In this document: positions 32,674-41,732 of the stretch, in pieces
Layout of the letters: every line of letters begins with the position of its first letter
Position numbering within the stretch: position 1 is the stretch's first letter
Assembly (NCBI GenBank): GCA_049578545.1
Contig: JBAUMF010000124.1
Coordinates: 1-52,543 of the forward strand
Length of the DNA stretch: 52,543 nt
Direction of reading: 5' to 3'
Source of the DNA: DASQBT01 sp049578545
GTDB taxonomy: Bacteria > Pseudomonadota > Gammaproteobacteria > Burkholderiales > Thiobacillaceae
Program-made: the position numbers and the translations under genes
Notes under the pieces: model-generated
Told to the model about the DNA's origin: nothing
Database searches by the model: none
The model's input: the letters and a program-made list of their open reading frames with translations, nothing else

Positions 32674-34546
32674 TGCTGCCCTCTTTGATCATCCCCGGAG
32701 GCCTGCGACCCAGAAGATAGTAGTCAAACACTGCACGTGCAATCGGTGCTGCAGTGGATCCTCCATGGCCCCCATTTTCCACAATAACCGCCAGTGCAAT
32801 TCTCGGCTTGTCAGCAGGCGCAAACGCGACAAACAAAGCGTGATCTCGAAGGCGCTTGGCTACCCGGCCTGCATCATACCGTTCATTCTGTCTCACACTG
32901 TATACCTGCGCTGTGCCTGTCTTGCCTGCAATCTCGTACTCGGCGCCGGCTCCCGCCGCCACCGCGGTACCGCCCGGTCGCATCACGTCAACCATGGCGG
33001 AACGAACCTGCTGCAAGTACTCGGGCTTGAAATTGGCTTGATGCAAGACTTTGAGGGGAATGGGTGCCTCCTGGTGAGTCTGGCCATCACGTAAGGCTTT
33101 GACCAGATGGGGCTCGTAATAAGTGCCGCCATTCGCCAGCATCGACACCGCCGCGGCCAATTGCAGGGGAGTCATCAAATTGTACCCTTGACCAATTCCG
33201 GCAATGACAGTTTCTCCAATCATCCAGGGTTTGTGCCAGCGTTTCTCCTTCCATTCGCGCGACGGCAGCAAACCGCTCGATTCCCCGTCAAGATCGATGC
33301 CTGTCTTGCTGCCGAAACCAAACTGGGACAAGAAATCATGCATGCGGTCGATACCCATATCCACCGCGAGTCGATAGTAGTAGGTATCAACGGACTGAAC
33401 GATGGACTTGTGCAAGTCCACCAGTCCATGTCCGCCCTTGCGCCAGTCGCGATAACGATGGCTGCTACCTGGAATTGAATAGTAGCCAGGATCGAAAATG
33501 GTATCCGTCGACTTTCTCACTCCGAGTTCCAGCGCACCCATGGCCATGAACGGCTTGATCGTCGAGCCCGGGGGATAAACACCATTAACCGCGCGATTCA
33601 CCATGGGGCGGTCCGGAGACTCGATCAGCTCTTTCCAGCTTACAGGATCGATGCCATCAACAAACAGATTGGGATCAAACCCTGGCTTGCTAACCATGGC
33701 CAGTACTCCGCCCGTATTGGGATCGAGTGCAACGAGAGCCCCGCGATAATCGCCAAAGGCATGCTCGGCCACCGTTTGCAACTCCTTGTCGAGGTTAAGA
33801 ATCAGGTCCTGGCCCGGTACCGGGGCCACTCGCGCCAACAAGCGCACCGCATGGCCTGCTGCATCCGTTTCCATCTGGTCAAAACCTGTACGGCCATGCA
33901 GCACTGCCTCGTAGCTCTGCTCCAAGCCAACTTTGCCGATATGTACCGAGCCCTTGTAATTCAGCAACCTGCCGCTTTCTTTCAGCCCCTTCAGGTCACT
34001 GTCATTAATGCGGCCGATGTGGCCAATGACGTGGGACAGCCCCTCGCCCACCGGATAGTTGCGATACAAGCGGGCTTTTACTTCTACGCCCGGCAGACGG
34101 TAGTGGTTCGCCGCCAATATGGCCACCTCCTGATCGGTCAGCCTGCTTTTCAAGGGGATGGTTTCAAACTCGCGCGACTCTTCCAGCAGTTTCTTGAAGC
34201 GCTGGATATCCTTGGGTGTAATTTCGATCAGCGTGCCGATTTCGGCCAGGGTATGATCAAGATCGCCAGCCTTGGACTGGGTCAGTTCAACCGTGTAAGC
34301 CGAATAATTTTCCACCAGCGCATTACCCTTCCGATCCATTATCAGTCCCCGTCCGGGCGGGCTGGGAACCATGGTGATCCTGTTGGATTCGGCCTGTGCA
34401 AGGTAACGCTCGTAACGCAGCACCTGCATGAAAAACAGGCGCCCCAGCAATGCAAGTGCAAGCAGGACAGCGAAGACTGCCGCCCATTTGAGTCGCCCGT
34501 GAAATCGTCCAAGTTCAGCTTGGAGATTCTTTAGTTCAGAAACCAT
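32654..34546 (-). CDS. mrdA: Penicillin-binding protein 2 (elongation transpeptidase)
   Basis: 630 aa. One N-terminal membrane segment (~residues 22-40), a pedestal domain (MVPSPPGRGLIMDRKGNAL), and the transpeptidase domain with SxxK in YPPGSTIKPFMAM and KTGTAQ. It cross-links peptidoglycan during lateral growth with RodA and MreC. Upstream, instead of following mreD closely, it is separated by a 283-base structured region. Confidence 0.97.
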   Translation of the reverse strand: MVSELKNLQAELGRFHGRLKWAAVFAVLLALALLGRLFFMQVLRYERYLAQAESNRITMVPSPPGRGLIMDRKGNALVENYSAYTVELTQSKAGDLDHTLAEIGTLIEITPKDIQRFKKLLEESREFETIPLKSRLTDQEVAILAANHYRLPGVEVKARLYRNYPVGEGLSHVIGHIGRINDSDLKGLKESGRLLNYKGSVHIGKVGLEQSYEAVLHGRTGFDQMETDAAGHAVRLLARVAPVPGQDLILNLDKELQTVAEHAFGDYRGALVALDPNTGGVLAMVSKPGFDPNLFVDGIDPVSWKELIESPDRPMVNRAVNGVYPPGSTIKPFMAMGALELGVRKSTDTIFDPGYYSIPGSSHRYRDWRKGGHGLVDLHKSIVQSVDTYYYRLAVDMGIDRMHDFLSQFGFGSKTGIDLDGESSGLLPSREWKEKRWHKPWMIGETVIAGIGQGYNLMTPLQLAAAVSMLANGGTYYEPHLVKALRDGQTHQEAPIPLKVLHQANFKPEYLQQVRSAMVDVMRPGGTAVAAGAGAEYEIAGKTGTAQVYSVRQNERYDAGRVAKRLRDHALFVAFAPADKPRIALAVIVENGGHGGSTAAPIARAVFDYYLLGRRPPGMIKEGSNESAGD

Positions 34547-34829
34547 TCGCGCCTATTGCTGGGGAGATTGGACGCGCGACGACAGCATGGCGGGATGGCT
34601 GGCGAGACGCGTAACCTGTGAAGGGGCCCCCGAATGTTCCCAAGACCTCCACACAGTGCGGGATCAGCCAGCGCGAGCGTTGCCGGGCGTCCGCGGTTGG
34701 CGCTACGCGCTCCATTCCAGCTTGTCACCGCCAGAAGCATAACGCCGGCTACACCTTCTGCGGTCGCCCCCCAATCATCCGGGCTTTGACAGCAGTCCAT
34801 TATTCATTTCCCCCTGATGAAATAGGCTC
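34547..34829 (-). other. Structured 283-nt region between mreD and mrdA, no convincing gene
   Basis: No recognisable protein is encoded; a minus-strand 89-codon frame (34531-34800) has low-complexity, unfamily-like sequence. The region is rich in complementary segments: GCCTATT (34551-34557) with AATAGGC (34821-34827) at its ends, CCGC-c-AGAAG (34728-34737) with CTTCTGCGG (34755-34763), and GCGC-tac-GCGC (34700-34710). It could be a structured RNA, an operon-internal leader for mrdA, or decayed repeat sequence. Known RNase P, tmRNA and SRP signatures were not seen. Confidence 0.4.
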
Positions 34830-35336
34830 TTAGCCCCGTTGTTTCGCCGCAGCGGGGATTTTCGCGAGATATGCCAGCAAATACCACAGCACAGCACCAA
34901 TCGGCGCCGCAGTTAAGATGGTGCCCAATTGCGGGGTCTTGCCCGAGGTCCAGCCAATGACCAGGGTGACCACTTCAACCAGCAGCAAAATCACGAAGAT
35001 ATGCATGGCCTGAAAAGGCAGGGCGAACTGCATGAGCCGCCGCTGCAAATACTGGACAAGAAAAACACCCACCACGTAGCCCAGCGCATGCTGACCCAAC
35101 ACAACCCCATCCTGAATATCTGCCAGCAATCCCAGCGGCCAGGCTAGGGCCATGCCAACCAGAGTGGGACGCTTTTGCGCCCAGATAAGCAGCACCACCA
35201 GAAGAAAGTCCGGTCGCAAGGCCAATCCCGAACCAGACCATGGCATGAGCTTCATGGCCAGCGCCAATAACAGCGTCAGCAGGATCATTCCCCATCCGGC
35301 CTGTGATTCCGGCATGACCGAGGTCTGTCCGATCAT
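34830..35336 (-). CDS. mreD: Rod shape-determining membrane protein MreD
   Basis: 168 aa from ATG 35336, which overlaps the mreC stop as ATGA; a longer frame to 35414 would overlap mreC by about 80 bases. It has about five hydrophobic segments and family-typical RPDFLLVVLLIWAQKRPTLVGM, then LADIQDGVVLGQHALGY. It is part of the elongasome linking MreC to the inner membrane. The gap to mrdA is unusually long (283 bases). Confidence 0.95.
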   Translation of the reverse strand: MIGQTSVMPESQAGWGMILLTLLLALAMKLMPWSGSGLALRPDFLLVVLLIWAQKRPTLVGMALAWPLGLLADIQDGVVLGQHALGYVVGVFLVQYLQRRLMQFALPFQAMHIFVILLLVEVVTLVIGWTSGKTPQLGTILTAAPIGAVLWYLLAYLAKIPAAAKQRG

Positions 35337-36178
35337 CGTTTCTGTTCCGTTCCAACGGGTTTGAGCAACACCATCAACATTCTGCTGCCACCCACATTGG
35401 CGATAGGCACGCAATACACTTTGGCATAGGGGTTGGAACTCGGCCGTACCACATTACTCACTCGGGCCAGCGGCAGACCTTCCGGGTAAACATGGTCAAT
35501 TCCGGACGTCAGCAGCACATCATCGCGTCTTATATCCGCGGTTGATGGCTGATAACGGATTTCCAATCCATATCCAGTGCCAAACACCAGCACCCGCTGT
35601 CCGGTGCGCTGAACGTATGCAGGAACTACCTGATCGGGATCCGTCACCATCAAGACTTCACTACTGAAGGGATAGGTCCGCGCAACCTGCCCCAGCAAAC
35701 CCTGGGCGTCCACGACTGCCTGCCCTGCAGCGACTCCCGCATCGACGCCCTTGTCCAGCAAAGCCCGGCGCGAAAATGGATCGCGCGAAATGCTCCAGAT
35801 TTCTGCCGCAACAGCATTGTTTTTTACTCTTGCGCGGAAATTCAGCAGACTGCGCAACTGGGCGTTCTCGGATTCCAGGTCAGTCAGCCGATGCAACTGA
35901 GCCATGTCTTGCACGTGCTGGCTAACTAGCGCCTGGTTGTCCTTCTGCATTACACGATGTCGCACAAGATAACCGCTCACTTCCGACGATAACTCGACCG
36001 GAATCCGAACAGCCGCCTGAACCGGGAGAAGCAGGGAAGCAAGTCCGCTGCGCAGCAGGGACAAACTGTTGAAGCGTGAGTCTAAAATAATGACGAGAAC
36101 AGAAATCGCTGTCCAGATTGCCAGTCGACTACCCGGGCCAATTGTTCGGGTAAAGAGCGGATGAGTCGGGGCGGCCAT
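35333..36178 (-). CDS. mreC: Rod shape-determining protein MreC
   Basis: 281 aa. One N-terminal membrane segment (~17-37), a coiled coil (SQHVQDMAQLHRLTDLESENAQLRSLL region), then the beta-barrel periplasmic part with RDPFSRRALLDKG and VLLTSGIDHVYPEGLPLARV. It bridges MreB filaments with PBP2. It follows mreB by 52 bases. Confidence 0.97.
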   Translation of the reverse strand: MAAPTHPLFTRTIGPGSRLAIWTAISVLVIILDSRFNSLSLLRSGLASLLLPVQAAVRIPVELSSEVSGYLVRHRVMQKDNQALVSQHVQDMAQLHRLTDLESENAQLRSLLNFRARVKNNAVAAEIWSISRDPFSRRALLDKGVDAGVAAGQAVVDAQGLLGQVARTYPFSSEVLMVTDPDQVVPAYVQRTGQRVLVFGTGYGLEIRYQPSTADIRRDDVLLTSGIDHVYPEGLPLARVSNVVRPSSNPYAKVYCVPIANVGGSRMLMVLLKPVGTEQKR

Positions 36179-36230
36179 GTCTGCCCCGGCTTAAGTACGT
36201 GGAATCAGTGCGACTTCGGCGACTACGCCA

Positions 36231-37274
36231 TCACTCATGGGTGAAAACCGTGGGAAGCTTTTCCATGTCTTCCAGCGCCTTGCCCGAGCCGCGCACCACG
36301 CATGTCAGCGGGTCTTCCGCAATAATGACCGGCAGGCCGGTTTCTTCCATCAGCAGCCGGTCAAGATCGCGCAGCAGCGCGCCGCCACCGGTCACCACCA
36401 TGCCCTTTTCCGCAATGTCGGCGCCCAGTTCAGGCGGGGTCTGCTCCAGCGCCTGCTTGACCGCGCTGACGATGTTATTGAGCGGATCGGTCAGGGCTTC
36501 GAGAATTTCGTTGCTGGTCACGGTGAAGCTGCGTGGAATGCCTTCCGCGAGGCTGCGGCCCTTGACTTCCATTTCGCGCACCTCGGCTCCGGGGAAAGCC
36601 GAACCCATTTGTTTCTTGATCGACTCTGCGGTGGCCTCACCGATCAGCATGCCATAGTTGCGCCGGATGTAACTGATGATGGATTCGTCGAACTTGTCGC
36701 CGCCCACCCGCACCGAGGACGCATAGACAATGCCGCCCAGGGAAATCACGCCGACCTCGGTGGTGCCGCCCCCAATGTCGACCACCATGGAGCCCGTCGC
36801 TTCGGCAACCGGCAGGCCAGCACCGATCGCCGCCGCCATGGGTTCCTCGATCAAATAGACCTGGCGGGCGCCAGCGCCAATGGCCGATTCACGGATCGCC
36901 CGGCGTTCCACCTGAGTGGAGCCATACGGCACGCAAATGATAATGCGGGGGCTAGGTTGGAACAGCTTGGAATCGTGAACCTTCTTGATGAAGAATTTGA
37001 GCATTTGCTCGGTCACGGTAAAGTCCGCGATCACGCCATCCTTCATGGGCCGGATCGCATTCATGGAGCCGGGTGTGCGGCCGAGCATCTGTTTGGCTGC
37101 CAGGCCGACAGCCTGAATGGTCTTTTTGCCACCAGCATTCATGTCGATGCGAATGGCAACCACGGAAGGCTCATCCAGCACGATGCCTTTGCCGCGGACA
37201 TAGATCAGCGTATTGGCCGTACCCAGGTCAATGGCCAGGTCGGTAGAAAAATATTGGGTAAGAAAACCGAGCAT
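36231..37274 (-). CDS. mreB: Rod shape-determining actin homologue MreB
   Basis: 347 aa. Actin-fold ATPase: phosphate-1 loop DLGTANTLIYVRGKGIVL, VPYGSTQVERRAI, EEPMAAAIGAGLP, phosphate-2 VDIGGGTTEV and adenosine loop VVTGGGALLRDLD. It forms membrane filaments that guide lateral wall synthesis. It is the first gene of the mre operon, divergent from gatC with a 148-base shared upstream region; ribosome site AAGGA precedes the ATG. Confidence 0.98.
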   Translation of the reverse strand: MLGFLTQYFSTDLAIDLGTANTLIYVRGKGIVLDEPSVVAIRIDMNAGGKKTIQAVGLAAKQMLGRTPGSMNAIRPMKDGVIADFTVTEQMLKFFIKKVHDSKLFQPSPRIIICVPYGSTQVERRAIRESAIGAGARQVYLIEEPMAAAIGAGLPVAEATGSMVVDIGGGTTEVGVISLGGIVYASSVRVGGDKFDESIISYIRRNYGMLIGEATAESIKKQMGSAFPGAEVREMEVKGRSLAEGIPRSFTVTSNEILEALTDPLNNIVSAVKQALEQTPPELGADIAEKGMVVTGGGALLRDLDRLLMEETGLPVIIAEDPLTCVVRGSGKALEDMEKLPTVFTHE

Positions 37275-37422
37275 GTTGTCCTTGCGCCGAAGGCGTTTTG
37301 CGTTACAAACCGTGCTAACGCGCGGTATTTAAAGAAAATAAGCGGCTATGATAACCTATCGGGCTAGGTGGGGCATACTCCCGACCCGTTTCCTGTTTAC
37401 ATGGTTTTCAGCCCTATTCCAT

Positions 37423-37791
37423 ATGTCCCTGAGTCTGCAAGATATCCATCGCATTGCCCGTCTGGCGCGCTTATCCATTAGCGCCGAAGAAGCGGCCGGA
37501 ATGCAAGTCCAATTGAACAACATCTTTGGCCTGATCGAGCAAATGCAGGCAGTGGATACCTCGGGTGTCGAGCCCATGTCCCACGCCCGCGATGTGCAGC
37601 TTCGCCTGCGAGAGGACATGCCTACCGAGCCCAATCAGCGGGAAAAGTTCCAGGCCATCGCACCTGCGGTGGAAAACGGCTTATACCTGGTACCGAAAGT
37701 CATCGAGTGCGAATCCAGGCAAGATGGACTTGCTGAAATAATGTCCAGTCTTGCGGTCTGCTCCACTCACTTGTCCAGCGTGCAACCATGA
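37423..37791 (+). CDS. gatC: Asp/Glu-tRNA(Asn/Gln) amidotransferase subunit C, extended
   Basis: 122 aa from ATG 37423 (MSLSLQDIHRIARLARL). GatC stabilises the GatAB amidotransferase that makes Gln-tRNA(Gln) and Asn-tRNA(Asn). The family normally ends at VPKVIE, here residues 90-95. This protein continues for 27 residues (CESRQDG to SSVQP) with no family match, ending as an ATGA overlap with gatA. The simplest reading is loss of the original stop and readthrough into former spacer. Confidence 0.95.
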   Translation: MSLSLQDIHRIARLARLSISAEEAAGMQVQLNNIFGLIEQMQAVDTSGVEPMSHARDVQLRLREDMPTEPNQREKFQAIAPAVENGLYLVPKVIECESRQDGLAEIMSSLAVCSTHLSSVQP

Positions 37792-39242
37792 TCAACGCGT
37801 CCCTCAAAGAACTCTCCGATGCCCTGTGTGCCGGCAAATTATCCGCCGAGGAACTGGCAAAGGACTTCCTGTCGCGTATCGATAGCCTTAATCCACGCTT
37901 CAATGCCTTTATTACTGTGGATCGTGACAAAACCCTTGCCGAAGCTGGCTTGGCCGATCAGTTGCGCGCTGCCGGCAATTCCGGTCTGCTGACCGGCATC
38001 CCGGTCGCACAAAAAGACATCTTCTGCACCGATGGCTGGCTCACTACCTGCGGTTCCAACATGCTTGGCAATTTTGTCGCTCCTTACGACGCCACGGTAA
38101 TCGCCAAGTTCAGGACGGCCGGCATGGTCAACCTGGGCAAGACCAATATGGACGAGTTCGCCATGGGCTCGTCCAACGAAACCAGCTTTTTCGGACCGGT
38201 GAAGAACCCTTGGGATGAAAATGCGGTGCCCGGCGGCTCATCGGGTGGCTCGGCTGCTGCCATAGCCGCCCGCCTGGCGCCTGCCGCAACCGGCACCGAT
38301 ACCGGCGGTTCCATTCGCCAGCCCGCATCATTGTGCGGCATCACCGGGCTCAAGCCAACATATGGCGTGTGCTCACGCTATGGCATGATCGCCTTCGCCT
38401 CGTCGCTCGACCAGGCGGGGCCCATGGCCAAATCCGCCGAAGACTGCGCCCTGCTGATGAACGTCATGGCCGGCTTCGATCCGAAGGACTCCACCAGCAT
38501 CGAACGTGAAACAGAAGATTACACGCGCGACCTGGACAAGCCTTTGACTGGCCTGCGCATTGGTTTGCCGAAGGAGTTTTTCGGCGAAGGATTGGCGGCC
38601 GAAGTTGCAAGCAGCGTTGAGGCTGCCATTGCGGACTATCGCAAACTCGGCGCAACGACAGTCGACATCAGTCTGCCCAACTCTGGGCTGTCGGTTCCTG
38701 CCTACTATGTACTCGCGCCCGCGGAAGCCTCATCCAATCTTTCCCGCTTCGATGGAGTGCGCTACGGCCATCGCGCCAGCGAGTACAAGGATTTGCTGGA
38801 CATGTATGAAAGGTCACGCGCCGAAGGGTTTGGTGCCGAAGTCAAGCGCCGCATTATGATTGGCACCTACGTCCTCTCGCATGGGTACTATGATGCCTAT
38901 TACCTGCAGGCACAAAAAATCCGCCGCCTGATTGCCACCGATTTCAGCGCTGCCTTCAAGCTGTGTGATGTGATTCTGGGTCCCACCGCGCCTACCGCTG
39001 CATTCAATTTTGGCGAGAAGGCAGCCGACCCCGTCGCCATGTATCTCTCGGATATCTACACCATTGCTGTTAACCTGGCAGGGCTGCCAGGCATGTCTGT
39101 TCCTTGCGGTTTCACAACCAGTAAGCGCCCCATCGGCATGCAATTGATTGGCGATTACTTTGCCGAAGCAGGACTGTTGAACGCAGCGCACCAGTATCAA
39201 CTGATCACAGACTGGCACCGTCGCATGCCTGAGGGGATTTGA
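37788..39242 (+). CDS. gatA: Asp/Glu-tRNA(Asn/Gln) amidotransferase subunit A
   Basis: 484 aa amidase-signature enzyme that releases ammonia from glutamine. Catalytic Lys is in PVAQKDIFC, cis-Ser and nucleophile Ser in GGSSGGSAAAIAARLAPAATGTDTGGSIRQPA, and GLKPTYGVCSRYG follows. ATG overlaps the gatC stop; gatB begins one base after its stop. Confidence 0.98.
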   Translation: MINASLKELSDALCAGKLSAEELAKDFLSRIDSLNPRFNAFITVDRDKTLAEAGLADQLRAAGNSGLLTGIPVAQKDIFCTDGWLTTCGSNMLGNFVAPYDATVIAKFRTAGMVNLGKTNMDEFAMGSSNETSFFGPVKNPWDENAVPGGSSGGSAAAIAARLAPAATGTDTGGSIRQPASLCGITGLKPTYGVCSRYGMIAFASSLDQAGPMAKSAEDCALLMNVMAGFDPKDSTSIERETEDYTRDLDKPLTGLRIGLPKEFFGEGLAAEVASSVEAAIADYRKLGATTVDISLPNSGLSVPAYYVLAPAEASSNLSRFDGVRYGHRASEYKDLLDMYERSRAEGFGAEVKRRIMIGTYVLSHGYYDAYYLQAQKIRRLIATDFSAAFKLCDVILGPTAPTAAFNFGEKAADPVAMYLSDIYTIAVNLAGLPGMSVPCGFTTSKRPIGMQLIGDYFAEAGLLNAAHQYQLITDWHRRMPEGI

Positions 39243-39243
39243 G

Positions 39244-40689
39244 ATGCAACGGGGCAGGACAAATTGGGAGATTGTCATCGGACTGGAAGTCCATACCCAG
39301 CTTTCTACCCAATCCAAGATTTTCTCCGGCGCATCGACCGCGTTCGGGGCTGCACCGAACACGCAGGCCTGCGGAGTCGATATTGCACTGCCCGGCGTAC
39401 TGCCGGTGATGAACAGGGGTGCGGTTGAGCGCGCCATCGGCTTTGGTCTGGCGATTGGCGCCGGAATCAACCGCAGGTCGATTTTTGCCCGCAAGAATTA
39501 TTTCTATCCCGATCTGCCCAAGGGCTACCAGATCAGTCAGTACGAACTTCCCATCGTGGAAAAGGGCGAGTTGTCGATCCGAGTCGGCGACGAGGAAAAG
39601 ACCATACGCATCACCCGCGCGCATCTGGAGGAAGACGCGGGGAAATCTCTGCATGAGGATTTCCATGGCATGACGGGAATCGACCTCAACCGCGCCGGGA
39701 CACCTTTGCTGGAAATTGTCTCCGAGCCCGACATGCGTTCGGCTGAAGAAGCGGTGGCTTATGCCCGCGCCCTGCATACCCTGGTGACGTGGATTGGCAT
39801 TTGCGATGGCAACATGCAGGAAGGCAGTTTCAGGGTTGACGCGAACGTATCCGTTCGCCCCAGGGGAGCAGACAGGCTGGGCACCCGGCGTGAAATCAAG
39901 AACCTCAATTCATTCCGCTTTCTGCAGCAGGCAATCGAGTATGAAGCGCGCTGGCAAATCGAAACGCTTGAAGACGGCGGCACCATCCATCAGTCCACTG
40001 TGCTGTTCGACTCGGACATCGGCGAGACACGCGCCATGCGCAGCAAGGAAGATGCACACGATTACCGTTACTTCCCCGATCCCGATCTTCCGCCACTCGT
40101 CATTGGCGAAGAGTGGATCGCCAAGGTCAAGGAAGGACTGCCCGAGTTACCCGAAAGCAAACGCGCTCACTTTATTCTGGATCTGGGATTAAGTGCCTAC
40201 GATGCCGATATGCTGACTGCATCAAGGGAACTGGCTGATTATTTTGAAGCGGTGATTGGACAGCATGTCGAGGCCAAACCTGCGGCAAACTGGATCATGG
40301 GCGACCTCTCCGGCGCACTCAACAAGGCTGAACGTTCGATCAACGAAAGTCCGATCAGTGCCGAGCAGATAGCCTTGCTCATTCGCAGAATCACCGACGG
40401 AACACTCTCTTCCAAAACAGCCAAACAAGTCTTTGAAGGACTCTGGAATGGCGAAGGTGCAGTGGATGCCATCATTGAAGCCAAGGGGCTGAAGCAACTG
40501 TCGGACAGTGGCGCCATTGGAAAAATAGTCGATGAGGTGCTTGCCGCCAATCCAAAGTCTGTCGAAGAATTCCTGGCCGGCAAGGATAAGGCATTCAATG
40601 CGCTGGTGGGTCAGGTGATGAAGGCGACCCGCGGCAAGGCCAATCCCCAGCAAGTCAACGACATTCTCAAGGGAAAATTGGGTGGCTGA
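39244..40689 (+). CDS. gatB: Asp/Glu-tRNA(Asn/Gln) amidotransferase subunit B
   Basis: 481 aa. Kinase-transamidase subunit: WEIVIGLEVHTQL, KNYFYPDLPKGYQISQYELP, DLNRAGTPLLEIVSEPD and KNLNSFRFLQQAI are diagnostic. The C-terminal YqeY-like domain ends VMKATRGKANPQQVNDILK. It activates the misacylated tRNA with ATP. It is the last gene of the operon, followed by a 0.4-kb gene-poor stretch. Confidence 0.98.
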   Translation: MQRGRTNWEIVIGLEVHTQLSTQSKIFSGASTAFGAAPNTQACGVDIALPGVLPVMNRGAVERAIGFGLAIGAGINRRSIFARKNYFYPDLPKGYQISQYELPIVEKGELSIRVGDEEKTIRITRAHLEEDAGKSLHEDFHGMTGIDLNRAGTPLLEIVSEPDMRSAEEAVAYARALHTLVTWIGICDGNMQEGSFRVDANVSVRPRGADRLGTRREIKNLNSFRFLQQAIEYEARWQIETLEDGGTIHQSTVLFDSDIGETRAMRSKEDAHDYRYFPDPDLPPLVIGEEWIAKVKEGLPELPESKRAHFILDLGLSAYDADMLTASRELADYFEAVIGQHVEAKPAANWIMGDLSGALNKAERSINESPISAEQIALLIRRITDGTLSSKTAKQVFEGLWNGEGAVDAIIEAKGLKQLSDSGAIGKIVDEVLAANPKSVEEFLAGKDKAFNALVGQVMKATRGKANPQQVNDILKGKLGG

Positions 40690-41111
40690 GCTTTGATTAC
40701 AACTGCCGTGATCGCGACAGCTTGGCAGACGTCACGAATTTCTTGCAACGAAGTCGATGGCTCATGAAAGCAGGGATGATGTTCGGGGCATGGCCGTGTC
40801 CATTCCAGAAGACATTGATGATGCAATTCCTGATAGGCTAGTAAATCCTGTTGCGAGCGCTGGCAAGGCGAGCAGGCGTCCCTGCTTTTGGCAATGGGGG
40901 ATGAAGATTCGGGCAGGACCAGCACCGCTCTGAGCGTTCAGCATCCAAGCGGCCAGACTGTCTGTGCCCGCAAACTGGCCGACATGATGCGGCGTGTGCC
41001 AGATGTGTTCACTCCTGAAGAATGCGGCCAGTTGGTCGCTGCCATTGCGACAGCGGTGGAAGACCCTGATCTGATAGCGCCAGTCTTTTGGCTTGAATTC
41101 AGCGACGTACG
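40690..41111. other. Gene-poor gap with broken coding-like frames
   Basis: 422 bases without a confident gene. On the plus strand one frame (from ATG 40757, MAHESRDDVRGMAVS, ending near 40939) and then another (40888-41136, containing RKLADMMRRVPDVFTPEECGQLV) read protein-like in succession, as if one gene had been split by a frameshift. The second has no ribosome site and runs 25 bases into the DUF4124 gene. No family is recognised. It may be a decayed gene. Confidence 0.35.
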
Positions 41112-41732
41112 CTATCTTCCAGTCAGTTCCCTATAGCGGTGCTTGTCCTCATCATATTTCTGCCGGACCCCGATCAGGGCTTCTTGGTTGGCCTTGATGA
41201 TTCGGTTCAGACTGTCCAGTTCAGCCTGGTTTGCATCGATCTGATTTTGCAAGTAAGCCGGCACTGCCTTGCCCCGCTTGAAAAAAGCTTCAGCATTTGC
41301 ATTCACCTCCTTTTGGTTGACCACAACCTGAGAGATGCGTATCTGAGCGCTATTGATGGCCAATTGATGAAACTCAAGGGCGCGGTCACGCGCCAGGTCG
41401 ATTTCCTTCTCGCTGGTATAGGTACCAAGCAGCGCCTGGTCCAGCCGGTTCTGCTCATCCTTTTCCTTCTTGATTCTGGCCGCTTCGGCCTCTTCCGCCA
41501 GCCGAACTTTCCGCTCGGCCAGCGATTCTGATCGCTTCATAACCTGACCGCTTTTGCCCAACTCCTCACTACCGCTGATTCCCGCCGTGGCTGGCAATGT
41601 ATCTCCGTAGTGCACATGGCCTTTGTCGTCTACCCATCGGTAGAGTTTTTTGGAACTGCCATCAGCCGAGACCAGCTGAGCCATGCCCAGCCAAAGCGCA
41701 AACATAATCAACAGGCGATGCTTAAATCCCAT
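41112..41732 (-). CDS. DUF4124 domain-containing periplasmic protein
   Basis: 206 aa from ATG 41732, with ribosome site GGGAGC; it overlaps the pyrE stop by 11 bases. A signal peptide (LLIMFALWLGMAQLVSA) is followed by the DUF4124 motif KLYRWVDDKGHVHYGDTLP (residues ~30-48). Then comes a long charged helical region with coiled-coil character (ERKVRLAEEAEAARIKKEKDEQ, and 120-200). The function is unknown; it is a common betaproteobacterial envelope protein type. Confidence 0.9.
   Translation of the reverse strand: MGFKHRLLIMFALWLGMAQLVSADGSSKKLYRWVDDKGHVHYGDTLPATAGISGSEELGKSGQVMKRSESLAERKVRLAEEAEAARIKKEKDEQNRLDQALLGTYTSEKEIDLARDRALEFHQLAINSAQIRISQVVVNQKEVNANAEAFFKRGKAVPAYLQNQIDANQAELDSLNRIIKANQEALIGVRQKYDEDKHRYRELTGR

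Noticed and set aside
34531..34800. 89-codon minus-strand frame upstream of mrdA
   Set aside because: Low-complexity product (Arg, Pro, Cys rich), overlaps the mrdA start, and the region is better explained by RNA structure or spacer.
36237..37367. 376-codon open frame antisense to mreB
   Set aside because: mreB is certain on the other strand and the antisense product has no recognisable motif.
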